Source of the DNA: JANLTP01 sp031363055
GTDB taxonomy: Bacteria; Pseudomonadota; Gammaproteobacteria; Burkholderiales; Burkholderiaceae_E
DNA: 30,521 nucleotides
Direction: 5' to 3'
NCBI GenBank assembly: GCA_031363055.1
Contig: JANLTP010000143.1
Location: forward strand, 1 to 30,521
Shown: in pieces, positions 7,582-14,921 of the stretch
How positions within the stretch are numbered: the first letter of the stretch is position 1
Layout of the letters: every line of letters begins with the position of its first letter
Made by a program: the position numbers and the translations under genes
Notes under the pieces: generated by a model
Databases searched by the model: none
Seen by the model: only the letters and a program-made list of their open reading frames with translations
What the model was told of the DNA's origin: nothing

Positions 7582-8282
7582 CCGTAGCGTCGCGCCGCGT
7601 GGTGACGAATGAGTTGCGCACCGAGATTCAACAATAAGGTCAACGAGATCAGAATCAGCCCTAAGGCGAGCGCAAGGGCCAGATCACCCTTGCTGGTTTC
7701 CAGTGCAATCGCCGTGGTCATCACCCGGGTTGCACCATCAATATTGCCACCGACAATCATCACCGCACCGACCTCGGCCACCGCCCGACCAAAACCAGCC
7801 AAGACTACAGTCAGCAATGAAAACCGGCTGTCCCAAAGCAAGGTCGAGGCAGCGCGTGCCGGCGACGCACCGAGCGAATGTAACTGCTCTTCATACTCGC
7901 GCCAGGCATCGGCCACCGATTGATACGTCAATGCCGCAATAATAGGAATGATCAACAGCGTTTGCGCAATGATCATGGCGGTTGGCGTGAATAACAAACC
8001 CCAAGCTCCTAACGGCCCGGAGCGCGACAGCAACAGGTAAATCAAGAGACCCACTACAACCGGCGGCAGCCCCATAAAACCATTCAGCAATGCGGCGAGA
8101 AAATTCCGCCCCGGAAATGGTTTGACGGCCAGCACCGCACCGAGCGGCAGCGCTAGCAAGGCAGCCAGGACAATCGCCGAAAGACTGACGCGCAGACTCA
8201 AAAGGAGGATGCCCGCCAGCTTCTCGTCCAATGTGCCAATCAGCGTCAGCGCGATCCATAGACTGTCCGTCAGGGTATTCAT
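7578..8282 (-). CDS. tupB: Tungstate-type ABC transporter permease TupB
   Basis: Inner-membrane permease of 234 residues with about five to six hydrophobic segments. The region ADAWREYEEQLHSLGASPARAAST is the cytoplasmic EAA-like loop that contacts the ATPase. ALLNGFMGLPPVVVGLLIYLLLSRSGPLG and AEVGAVMIVGGNIDG are typical of TupB/ModB-type permeases. It is the first gene of the tupB-tupC-tupA operon. There is no ribosome site at the usual distance. A TATAGC hexamer ends 8 bases before the ATG, which would fit a leaderless or very short 5' leader. Confidence 0.88.
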   Translation of the reverse strand: MNTLTDSLWIALTLIGTLDEKLAGILLLSLRVSLSAIVLAALLALPLGAVLAVKPFPGRNFLAALLNGFMGLPPVVVGLLIYLLLSRSGPLGAWGLLFTPTAMIIAQTLLIIPIIAALTYQSVADAWREYEEQLHSLGASPARAASTLLWDSRFSLLTVVLAGFGRAVAEVGAVMIVGGNIDGATRVMTTAIALETSKGDLALALALGLILISLTLLLNLGAQLIRHHAARRYG

Positions 8283-8290
8283 CCCAGAAT

Positions 8291-8296
8291 GCTATA
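8291..8296 (-). promoter_or_regulatory. Possible -10 of the tupBCA operon, very close to the start codon
   Basis: TATAGC on the minus strand lies 8 bases before the tupB ATG, so transcription would begin at or next to the start codon. No convincing -35 is seen. The assignment rests on the hexamer and on the missing ribosome site. Confidence 0.3.
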
Positions 8297-8337
8297 CCGA
8301 AGAACCGAGCGGCCTAACCACCCTTCGAATTGGGCCG

Positions 8338-8359
8338 GAACAGTGCATTGGCACTGTTC
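8338..8359. promoter_or_regulatory. Perfect 9-bp inverted repeat between tupB and the tRNA-Leu terminator
   Basis: GAACAGTGC and GCACTGTTC separated by four bases (ATTG). It sits 56 bases upstream of the tupB start and 12 bases before the tRNA terminator region. No T run follows on either strand, so it is not a standard intrinsic terminator. It could be an operator for a tungstate/molybdate-responsive regulator or an RNA processing hairpin; I cannot decide. Confidence 0.5.
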
Positions 8360-8370
8360 TCTTCGACCCC

Positions 8371-8397
8371 AAAAACAAAAACCCGCTGACGCGGGTT
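8371..8397 (-). terminator. Intrinsic terminator of tRNA-Leu
   Basis: On the minus strand the stem AACCCGC/GCGGGTT with a 4-base loop is followed by TTTGTTTTT. It begins 9 bases after the tRNA 3' CCA. Stem strength and U-tract are textbook for a Rho-independent terminator. Confidence 0.9.
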
Positions 8398-8405
8398 GTT
8401 ATTTT

Positions 8406-8492
8406 TGGTGCCGAAGGCCGGAATCGAACCGGCACGCCATTTCTGGCACAGGATTTTGAGTCCAGCGCGTCTACCAGTTCCACCACTCCGGC
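8406..8492 (-). tRNA. tRNA-Leu(CAA)
   Basis: Class II tRNA, 87 nt with encoded CCA. Acceptor stem GCCGGAG pairs with CTTCGGC (one G-U). The D-loop contains GGTAGACGCG. The anticodon loop CTCAAAA gives anticodon CAA, reading UUG. The long variable arm is a GCCA/TGGC stem closed by GAAA. The T arm GCCGGTTCGATTCCGGC is canonical. The anticodon stem CTGGA/TCCTG has a U-U mismatch at pair 28-42, where other leucine tRNAs of this type usually have a pair. It is followed by a strong terminator and transcribed alone, opposite to queA. Confidence 0.95.
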
Positions 8493-8516
8493 AACGGATC
8501 GAGAAACACTATGAAA

Positions 8517-8522
8517 ATTTTA
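8517..8522 (-). promoter_or_regulatory. Possible -10 box of the tRNA-Leu gene
   Basis: TAAAAT on the minus strand, 24 bases before the mature tRNA 5' end. A TTGCCC lies 15 bases further upstream, a short but tolerable spacing. Confidence 0.35.
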
Positions 8523-8616
8523 ACACGTCGCCACTCGGGGCAATTTTGTAGCAGACCTGGGTGCTACGGATCGGCTCCTCGATGCAGCAATTGTCTGGCT
8601 TGGGGACGAGGTCGGC

Positions 8617-8622
8617 TATGAT
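8617..8622 (+). promoter_or_regulatory. Possible -10 of queA, 8 bases before the start codon
   Basis: TATGAT ends 8 bases before the queA ATG and there is no ribosome site in between. If used, the transcript would be leaderless or nearly so. A TTGTCT lies upstream at a rather long spacing of about 20 bases. Confidence 0.3.
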
Positions 8623-8630
8623 CCCGGCCG

Positions 8631-9662
8631 ATGCGTACCAGCGATTTTGATTTTGAACTTCCGACTGAACTGATTGCCCAACGGCCAGCCAGTGTTCGGC
8701 ATGAATCCCGACTGCTGCACCTGGAGTCGGGTCAGCTCAGGGATCACCGCTTTTTCGAACTCGCTGGCTTGCTGCGCCCCGGCGATCTCTTGGTCGGCAA
8801 CGACACGCGCGTCCTCAAGGCACGACTGCTGGGCCATAAGTTGGCCTCTGGCGGTCGCGTTGAAGCCTTGATTGAACGCATTTGCGGTCCGAACCAGGCG
8901 TTGGCGCAAATGCGTGCCAGCAAGGTCATTCGGAATGGCACACGCTTGATGTTTGCTGAGCGCCATCCGGCCAAGGTGATCGCCCGCGAAGGCGATTTTT
9001 ATCGGCTTGACTTCGAGGAGCCGGTCATCGAGCTCCTCGATCGCATCGGTCAGACACCCCTGCCGCCTTACATTGCGGCCGGCGAAAATTCCGACGACGA
9101 ACTGCGCTACCAAACAGTCTATGCCGTAAACCCGGGATCGGTCGCGGCACCGACGGCAGGTCTGCATTTCGATGAGACTGTGTTCTCTGCGCTCACCGAA
9201 CGCGGCATCGAGCACACCTTCGTCACTTTGCATGTTGGCGCCGGCACCTTCAAGCCCGTGCGTGACGACGATTTATCGAAACATCGTATGCATTTCGAGC
9301 GCTACGAAATTTCGCAGCAGGCCGCCGAGCGGATCAATGCAGCGCGCGCTGCCGGACGGCGGATCGTCGCCATTGGTACAACCTCATTACGGACCCTGGA
9401 GTCGGTGGCCGATTCGCAGGGCCGGATCACAGCGACGCAGAATCAAACCGATTTGTTCATCACGCCCGGCTATCGCTTCAAGCTCGTGGATGCATTGGTG
9501 ACCAACTTTCATCTGCCACGCTCGACCTTGCTGATGTTGGTTAGCGCCTTCGCCGGCGTCGATCCGATTCGCCGCGCCTATGCCCACGCGATTTCGAATC
9601 GCTACCAATTTTTCAGCTATGGTGACGCCATGTTGATCGAGCGAGAACTGCACGATGCTTGA
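8631..9662 (+). CDS. queA: S-adenosylmethionine:tRNA ribosyltransferase-isomerase QueA
   Basis: Transfers and isomerises the ribose of SAM onto preQ1-tRNA, giving epoxyqueuosine at wobble position 34. 343 residues, full length for the family. It opens with FDFELPTELIAQRP and shows the conserved SRLLHLESGQLRDHRFFEL, GDLLVGNDTRVLKARLLG, AAPTAGLHFDE, HVGAGTFKPVR and IAIGTTSLRTLE-type segments (here IVAIGTTSLRTLE), and ends with the conserved NRYQFFSYGDAMLI. The ATG at 8631 has no ribosome site; the next steps of the family alignment support it. Its last 8 bases overlap tgt, which carries out the preceding step of the pathway. Confidence 0.97.
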   Translation: MRTSDFDFELPTELIAQRPASVRHESRLLHLESGQLRDHRFFELAGLLRPGDLLVGNDTRVLKARLLGHKLASGGRVEALIERICGPNQALAQMRASKVIRNGTRLMFAERHPAKVIAREGDFYRLDFEEPVIELLDRIGQTPLPPYIAAGENSDDELRYQTVYAVNPGSVAAPTAGLHFDETVFSALTERGIEHTFVTLHVGAGTFKPVRDDDLSKHRMHFERYEISQQAAERINAARAAGRRIVAIGTTSLRTLESVADSQGRITATQNQTDLFITPGYRFKLVDALVTNFHLPRSTLLMLVSAFAGVDPIRRAYAHAISNRYQFFSYGDAMLIERELHDA

Positions 9663-10785
9663 GTTTTCAGTCTTGGCGCAAGATGGCCAGGCGCGCTGTG
9701 CTCGCTTGACCTTGAACCATGGCGTCGTCGAGACGCCGATCTTCATGCCAGTCGGCACCTATGGCGCCGTCAAGGCGATGTCGCCACGCGAGCTCGATGA
9801 AATCGGTGCGCAAATCATTCTCGGCAACACCTTTCATCTGTGGTTGCGTCCTGGCGTCGAGACATTTCAGAACTACGGCGGCCTGCATCAATTCAACGGC
9901 TGGCACAAACCGATTCTGACCGACTCGGGCGGCTTTCAAGTATTCAGTCTGGGTGACATTCGCCAGATTTCCGAAGAAGGGGTGCGCTTCGCCTCACCCA
10001 TCAACGGCGACCGACTCATGCTGACCCCGGAAGAGTCGATGCGTATCCAACACGCGTTGAACTCGGATGTCGTCATGATCTTCGATGAGTGCACGCCCTA
10101 CGAGATTGCCGGGCGCCCGGCGACGCTGGATGAAGCCGCCGATTCCATGCGTCTGAGCCTGCGCTGGGCGCAGCGCTCGCGCGATGAATTCAATCATGGC
10201 GAAAATCCGAACGCGCTTTTCGGCATCGTGCAAGGCGGGATGTTTGAAGCACTGCGCGATGAATCGCTGGCTGGATTGAACGAAATCGGCTTTGACGGTT
10301 TGGCGATCGGCGGCCTGTCGGTCGGTGAACCGAAAGAAGACATGATGCGCGTGCTCGAGCATGTCGGGGCGCGACTGCCCCAGGCGAAGCCACGCTACCT
10401 GATGGGTGTTGGCACGCCGGAGGACCTGGTGGCCGGGGTTCGCGCCGGTATTGATATGTTTGATTGTGTGATGCCTACCCGCAATGCGCGCAATGGCTGG
10501 CTGTTCAGCCGCTGGGGTGATCTGAAGCTGCGCAATGCCAAATACAAGAACGATCAACGGCCAATCGATGCGCAATGTTCCTGCTACGCCTGCCGAAACT
10601 TTTCACGCGGTTACCTGCACCACTTGCAGAAGGTCAATGAGATTCTCGGCGCACGCTTGGCGACCACTCATAACTTGTATTACTACCTGCAGTTGATGCG
10701 CGACATGCGCGACGCCATCAAAAGTGGCACGCTAGCCGAATGGACCCGCCAGTTTCACGACTGCCGCGCGCACGGCGTCGATTAA
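9655..10785 (+). CDS. tgt: tRNA-guanine transglycosylase (queuine/preQ1 tRNA-ribosyltransferase) Tgt
   Basis: Exchanges guanine 34 for preQ1 in tRNAs with GUN anticodons, the first tRNA-level step of queuosine synthesis. 376 residues, normal bacterial length. Visible motifs are ETPIFMPVGTYGAVKAM near the N-terminus, the substrate-pocket segment LTDSGGFQVFSL, GIVQGGMFEALR, the nucleophile Asp in MFDCVMPTRNARNG (about residue 270), and the zinc site CSCYAC (308-313) with the following HHL. All catalytic residues are present. It overlaps queA by 8 bases. In many betaproteobacteria and gammaproteobacteria yajC-secD-secF follows directly; here a rhodanese gene and a Liv-type operon on the opposite strand come between. 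Confidence 0.97.
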   Translation: MLEFSVLAQDGQARCARLTLNHGVVETPIFMPVGTYGAVKAMSPRELDEIGAQIILGNTFHLWLRPGVETFQNYGGLHQFNGWHKPILTDSGGFQVFSLGDIRQISEEGVRFASPINGDRLMLTPEESMRIQHALNSDVVMIFDECTPYEIAGRPATLDEAADSMRLSLRWAQRSRDEFNHGENPNALFGIVQGGMFEALRDESLAGLNEIGFDGLAIGGLSVGEPKEDMMRVLEHVGARLPQAKPRYLMGVGTPEDLVAGVRAGIDMFDCVMPTRNARNGWLFSRWGDLKLRNAKYKNDQRPIDAQCSCYACRNFSRGYLHHLQKVNEILGARLATTHNLYYYLQLMRDMRDAIKSGTLAEWTRQFHDCRAHGVD

Positions 10786-10800
10786 AACCAACCCGACGCA

Positions 10801-10872
10801 CGCCGCCAATCAACTCGGTAGCGCCAATCAACTGTGCAATGAAGAGCAAATCCGCAGCGCCAATCAACCGTG
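10801..10872 (-). repeat. 18-bp periodic repeat spanning the rhodanese gene stop codon
   Basis: The coding-strand core TTGATTGGCG occurs three times at 18 and 36 base spacing (plus-strand CAATCAA at 10807, 10825 and 10861), so one of four 18-bp units is degenerate. The first copy contains the TGA stop of the four-rhodanese gene. As 18 is a multiple of three, the TGA recurs in frame. This array fills most of the 78-bp spacer between the convergent tgt and rhodanese genes, where I see no terminator hairpin. Confidence 0.8.
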
Positions 10873-12516
10873 CAGTGCAAACTTCAAATACGGCTCGCGC
10901 TTCAGTTGATCGACCAGATTCACTTCCCAGGTCAGATACTGCAACATGGCCTGCTCGACACCGGCGCTCTTGTCATAGGGTTTGTACCAGACGTCGTCAG
11001 TCGTGGTCAGCAGCTTGGGATCGTCATCACCGCTTGACGCTTCGGTCGCGAATCCCGAATGTTTCCAGGCTTCGGTGCCGCCCGCTAAGGAGGCGGAATT
11101 CGCATAGCCCAAGGCCACCGCATCAGCCGCTGAGTAACGCGACAGGCGACCATCCGAACAGACGAACACCAAGCGCGTATCTTTATCGAAGCGACTCAGG
11201 CAGGCAGCGAGTCGCGAGCGAATGGCATAGTAGGCGCCGGGAATGCGGCTTTTGCGGTATTTCAGGCTCGCCCCAACGTCGATGATCTCGACCAAGTTGG
11301 ATTTGTGTGCAGCAAGCAATTGCGCCGGACTCAGCTCGGGTGCGCGCAATTCAGATTGTCCGAGCCCTGGCACAAGTCCTCGACCGATCTCCTGCGGCAC
11401 ACCGGCCCGCACCGCCTGCGCACCAACGACGGCGTCAATCAGTACAAACACCTCACGCCAGCCCATTTGCAAGAGCCAATGCGCGGTCATGATAGCCTGC
11501 ACCCGGTGTTCATCAATCAGCACGATCCGCGCGCCGCTGACCGGCGCATAGGTGTCAGTCGCCTGCACCAATTGCCCGCCTGGTGCATTGATCGACCCCG
11601 CCAGATGACCAGCCCGATAGGCTGGCGGCAAGCGTACGTCAAACAGATAGGTCGTCCGGCTGTCGTCGGCCTGCATCTGCGTCAGTTGTTTTCGGCTGAC
11701 GCGCTGAACACCATATTGGTTCGCCACCTGCATCGCATGTTCCTGCGCACGCGCGAGCGCTTCGCCCGTTGGCTCGGGCGCGAGGTTATTCGCCCCCTTG
11801 GCTACCTTGAGCCCGGCCAGATGCCAGCCCATCGTGCCATTCTTAAGCGCATAGATGGGGTTCTTGAAGCCGGCGTTGCGCAAGGATTGCGCACCAATGA
11901 TCGAGCGGGTGCGCCCTGCGCAGTTCACCACCACCGTCGTGTCGTCATCATCAACCAGTTGCGGCAATCGGTAGACCAGCTCTGCGCCCGGACAGTCAGC
12001 CGCACCCGGTATGCTCATCATCTGGTATTCGTCCATCGGCCGCGAATCGAGCACCACCATCTTGCGGCCATCCGCTTGCCACTGCCGGAGCACGTCGGCA
12101 TCGATGCGCGGTGTATCGTTGACATGCTCGACCACTTCGCCAAACGCCTTGGACGGCACGAAGGTACCCGAGAAGAGTTCATAGCCGGCTTCGCCCCAAG
12201 CGGCAATGCCACCGTTCAGAATCGACACATTCAGGTAGCCGAAACGGCGCAAAATATTGGCAGCGGCCTGCGCCGCGCCGGCAACCAAGGCCGGCGAGTC
12301 ATCAAGCAGCACCAACCGCACGGACTTGCGCGGTAACAATGGCGGGATCTCGAGTTCGAGTTGCGACAGCGGCAGACTGCAAGCCGTCAACAAATGTGAT
12401 TGCGCGAAGATTCCGCCTTCGCGAACATCGAGAAGCGCAAGCTCCTCACCATCACTGAGCAGGTTGCGCAACTGAGTTGCGCTGATGTAGGGCGAGTACA
12501 TCTCAGGCTTCGCCAT
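10864..12516 (-). CDS. Four-domain rhodanese-related sulfurtransferase
   Basis: Cytoplasmic protein of 550 residues made of four consecutive rhodanese folds, about 10-117, 136-237, 272-372 and 394-491, plus a 59-residue tail. Domains 2 and 4 keep the catalytic Cys and a basic loop: C199 in VVVNCAGRTRS and C453 in VFVCSDGRLSR. Domains 1 and 3 have Asp where the Cys should be (LVLLDDSP near 72 and IVLIDEHR near 335). The protein is thus two tandem inactive-active pairs. Each repeat has the LDVR/LDSR/FDVR/IDVG strand and the GYLNVSILNGGIAAW-like element. Rhodanese domains transfer sulfane sulfur, but the donor and acceptor here are unknown. It lies 94 bases downstream of the Liv-type binding-protein gene on the same strand, separated by a repeat array. 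Confidence 0.88.
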   Translation of the reverse strand: MAKPEMYSPYISATQLRNLLSDGEELALLDVREGGIFAQSHLLTACSLPLSQLELEIPPLLPRKSVRLVLLDDSPALVAGAAQAAANILRRFGYLNVSILNGGIAAWGEAGYELFSGTFVPSKAFGEVVEHVNDTPRIDADVLRQWQADGRKMVVLDSRPMDEYQMMSIPGAADCPGAELVYRLPQLVDDDDTTVVVNCAGRTRSIIGAQSLRNAGFKNPIYALKNGTMGWHLAGLKVAKGANNLAPEPTGEALARAQEHAMQVANQYGVQRVSRKQLTQMQADDSRTTYLFDVRLPPAYRAGHLAGSINAPGGQLVQATDTYAPVSGARIVLIDEHRVQAIMTAHWLLQMGWREVFVLIDAVVGAQAVRAGVPQEIGRGLVPGLGQSELRAPELSPAQLLAAHKSNLVEIIDVGASLKYRKSRIPGAYYAIRSRLAACLSRFDKDTRLVFVCSDGRLSRYSAADAVALGYANSASLAGGTEAWKHSGFATEASSGDDDPKLLTTTDDVWYKPYDKSAGVEQAMLQYLTWEVNLVDQLKREPYLKFALHG

Positions 12517-12577
12517 GAGTCAGTGAGGTCATGTGGGCAACTCCTCTGAAGAATTGCCCACACTATAGCGTCAAACA

Positions 12578-12625
12578 ATCGCTTGCCGATAAAACGACTA
12601 ACCGATAAAACTACTTACCGATAAT
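12578..12625 (-). repeat. 16-bp tandem repeat, three units, spanning the binding-protein stop codon
   Basis: Units at 12578-12593, 12594-12609 and 12610-12625; the shared plus-strand core is CCGATAAA. On the coding strand the first unit contains the last codons (Ile-Gly-Lys) and the TAG stop of the Liv-type binding protein. The second unit carries another TAG. Confidence 0.8.
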
Positions 12626-13813
12626 CTCACCGAAGCGTACCCACTCCTTACCATCGAATTTGACCAACTGCTCGGACTCGATCGGGGCAAAGTCGGTCTC
12701 GGACGTATTGATCTTGATACCTGGCAACAGCAGCGGCAGGGTCAGATCCTTCAGGCTGGCAGCCTGCTTCATGACGTTCTCGCGGGTGAGGTTATCGCCA
12801 CAGCGCTTCAGAACTTCCACCATCGTCTGGGCCACGGAGTAACCAAACACGTTGAACACATCCTTCTGGTCACCACCCGGGTAGTACTTCGTCATGAACG
12901 CTCGCCATTCCAACAGTGCAGCGTCTTTCTGCCAAGCGTTGTCGGTCGGATCTTTCAGGTACTGCGTCGACAGAATATCAACCGATTTTTCAAGCCCTGC
13001 CGGTACCAGAACCACACCCACCGAAGCCGAAACCTGGTTCAGAAAGTGCATCGGCTTCCAGCCGATATCAGCCGCCTTGCGAATCGCCATCGCCGCGAAC
13101 TTCGGCGTGGTGATGTTAAAGAACACATCGGCGCCCGACGCTTTCATGGCCACAATCTGTGAATCAACGGTCGGATCGGTCACCTCGTAGGACAGTTCCG
13201 AGACGATTTGTTTGGTTTTGTCGCCCAACCCGTCCTTGAAACCCTTCAGGTAGTCCTTGCCGTAGTCATCGTTCTGATACAGGATCGCGATTTTGCCGTC
13301 TGGCTTGTTCTTGATCATGTACTGCGCGTAGATGATTCCTTCCGACTGGTAATTCGGCTGCCAGCCCATGGTCCAGGGATTGCCCTTCGGATCATTCCAC
13401 TTGGTCGCGCCGGTCGCCACAAACATTTGCGGAACCTTCTTGGTATTCAGGTATTTCTGGATGGCGGTATTCGGCGGCGTCCCCAGCGTATTGAAGACAA
13501 ACAACACCTCGTCCTGCTCAACCAGCTTGCGCACCATTTCAACGGTTTTCGGCGGCGCATAGCCGTCGTCAACGGTAATGAAATTGATCTTGCGGCCGTT
13601 GATGCCGCCCTGCTCATTGATCATCGTGAAGTACGCGGCCTCGACCTTGCCAATCGTGCCGTAGGCCGACGCATTGCCGCTGTACGGCATGGTCTGGCCG
13701 ATCTTGATTTCCTTGTCGTTGGCACCGACGTCGTATTTCTTCTGAGCCAGTGCGGCCGAGCTGACCAGCGCCAGTGAAACTGCCGTGAGCATACCGATAT
13801 AAGTTCGCTTCAT
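12611..13813 (-). CDS. Branched-chain amino acid-type ABC transporter substrate-binding protein
   Basis: Periplasmic binding protein of 400 residues in the LivJ/LivK (type I periplasmic fold) family. The ATG at 13813 is chosen because GGAGGGAC lies just upstream and a clean signal peptide follows (MKRTYIGMLTAVSLALVSS, cleavage after ALA). A further in-frame upstream start at 13876 would add 21 residues ahead of the signal and is unlikely. The mature region shows IKIGQTMPYSGNASAYGTIG and NGRKINFITVDDGYAPPKTVE, typical of the family. Many members of this subgroup bind aromatic or other organic acids rather than leucine, so the ligand is open. It is the last gene of the livGFHM-type operon, 96 bases after the LivM-like gene, with its own strong ribosome site. 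Confidence 0.92.
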   Translation of the reverse strand: MKRTYIGMLTAVSLALVSSAALAQKKYDVGANDKEIKIGQTMPYSGNASAYGTIGKVEAAYFTMINEQGGINGRKINFITVDDGYAPPKTVEMVRKLVEQDEVLFVFNTLGTPPNTAIQKYLNTKKVPQMFVATGATKWNDPKGNPWTMGWQPNYQSEGIIYAQYMIKNKPDGKIAILYQNDDYGKDYLKGFKDGLGDKTKQIVSELSYEVTDPTVDSQIVAMKASGADVFFNITTPKFAAMAIRKAADIGWKPMHFLNQVSASVGVVLVPAGLEKSVDILSTQYLKDPTDNAWQKDAALLEWRAFMTKYYPGGDQKDVFNVFGYSVAQTMVEVLKRCGDNLTRENVMKQAASLKDLTLPLLLPGIKINTSETDFAPIESEQLVKFDGKEWVRFGEIIGK

Positions 13814-13844
13814 AGTCCCTCCTTTTATACAAACATTCAAAATT

Positions 13845-13916
13845 TGTCCCCAACCCGGCCGATGTCCGCAACCCAACCATTGTCGGCAAGCCGACTACAG
13901 CCGTAAACCCTAAACG
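13845..13916 (-). repeat. 18-bp tandem repeat, four units, spanning the LivM-type stop codon
   Basis: Units at 13845-13862, 13863-13880, 13881-13898 and 13899-13916, with plus-strand core TGTCCSCAACCC in the best-conserved pair. Similarity fades toward the gene. The last unit contains the final Val codon and the TAG stop of the permease. It fills most of the 96-bp spacer before the binding-protein gene. Confidence 0.7.
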
Positions 13917-14908
13917 CGCGCGCCGAAAAAGCGTGCACGCAGCCTTTGTACACCGCCGGCGATACCCAGCGGCATGAAGTACATGAACACGATCAGAAAA
14001 ATACCGTAGATCGCCCAGGGCGCCGACTTCGAAATTTGATCGGCGATGTTGGGTACGAACTGCACAAAAAACGCGCCGAAAATGGCACCCGGCACCGAAG
14101 CCAGACCGCCGACCACAATACCGACCAGCAGGGTAATCGACAGGAATACGTTGAAGCTGTCGGGCGCGACAAATTGAATCGCGATCGCGCCCAGCGCGCC
14201 GGCCACACCCGTGAACATGGCCGAAATGCCAAACGCCATCGACTTGTAGATCGGGTTGTTGATGCCCATCGCGGCAGCCGCGATCGGCTGGTCGCGAATC
14301 GCCTGCCAGGCGCTACCAATTCGCCCCTTGATCAAGTTAATGCCGATCCAGAACATGATGACCAGAACGAACAAGGTAAAGAGATACAGCCATTGATCCG
14401 GGTTCAACTTCAGACCAAAGGGTGCATCCGGCTTGCTGATGACAATGCCTTGCACGCCGCCTGTCCAGGTTTCCACATGTTTGTTCTTCAAAAGCTGCGG
14501 CAGTGCCACCGCAAGCGCAAAAGTCGCCAACGCCAGATAGTGGCCATCGAGGCGTAGCGCCGGTAATCCGAACACAAATCCGGCCGCCAGGCAGACAAAT
14601 CCGGCAATCGGGACCGTTGCCCAATAGGGCACACCGGCCTTGTCCATGAGAATGGCGGCGACATAGGCGCCGACCGCATAAAACGCCCCATGGCCGAGTG
14701 AGATCTGGCCGTTATAGCCCGTCAGAATATTGAGGCCCAGCAACGCAATGGCGTACACCATCACCAGGGTGAGCTGGAAAATCCGATAGTTCGGCAACAG
14801 AAACGGAATCGCCAGAACGACCACGGCCAGCACCACCCATCCGAGCAGCGCCTGACTGGATTGACCTTGCATGAATCGAAGACTCTTCATAGCTTGCAGG
14901 TTCTTCAT
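13910..14908 (-). CDS. livM: Branched-chain amino acid-type ABC transporter permease LivM
   Basis: Inner-membrane permease of 332 residues with about eight to ten hydrophobic helices. GLNILTGYNGQISLGHGAFYAVGAY interrupted by no changes is the LivM hallmark near residues 58-82. GRIGSAWQAIRDQPIAAAAMGIN is the conserved cytoplasmic loop that contacts the ATPases. It begins 13 bases after the LivH-type stop. A later in-frame Met (MKSLRF at residue 8) is a possible alternative start. Confidence 0.93.
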   Translation of the reverse strand: MKNLQAMKSLRFMQGQSSQALLGWVVLAVVVLAIPFLLPNYRIFQLTLVMVYAIALLGLNILTGYNGQISLGHGAFYAVGAYVAAILMDKAGVPYWATVPIAGFVCLAAGFVFGLPALRLDGHYLALATFALAVALPQLLKNKHVETWTGGVQGIVISKPDAPFGLKLNPDQWLYLFTLFVLVIMFWIGINLIKGRIGSAWQAIRDQPIAAAAMGINNPIYKSMAFGISAMFTGVAGALGAIAIQFVAPDSFNVFLSITLLVGIVVGGLASVPGAIFGAFFVQFVPNIADQISKSAPWAIYGIFLIVFMYFMPLGIAGGVQRLRARFFGARV

Positions 14909-14921
14909 TGTGGCTCCAACC

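Noticed and set aside
8338..8359. 9-bp hairpin as an intrinsic terminator
   Set aside because: No T run follows on either strand, and the tRNA already has a strong terminator next to it.
11305..12336. Long open frame (343 codons) on the plus strand opposite the rhodanese gene
   Set aside because: Antisense shadow of a gene with clear domains; rich in His, Arg and Gln with no recognisable fold.
13814..13876. Upstream start of the Liv-type binding protein
   Set aside because: Would place 21 residues before a signal peptide; the ATG at 13813 has a strong ribosome site.
12578..13916. Tandem repeats considered as a CRISPR array
   Set aside because: Units are directly adjacent without spacers, only three or four copies each, and there are no cas genes in the window.
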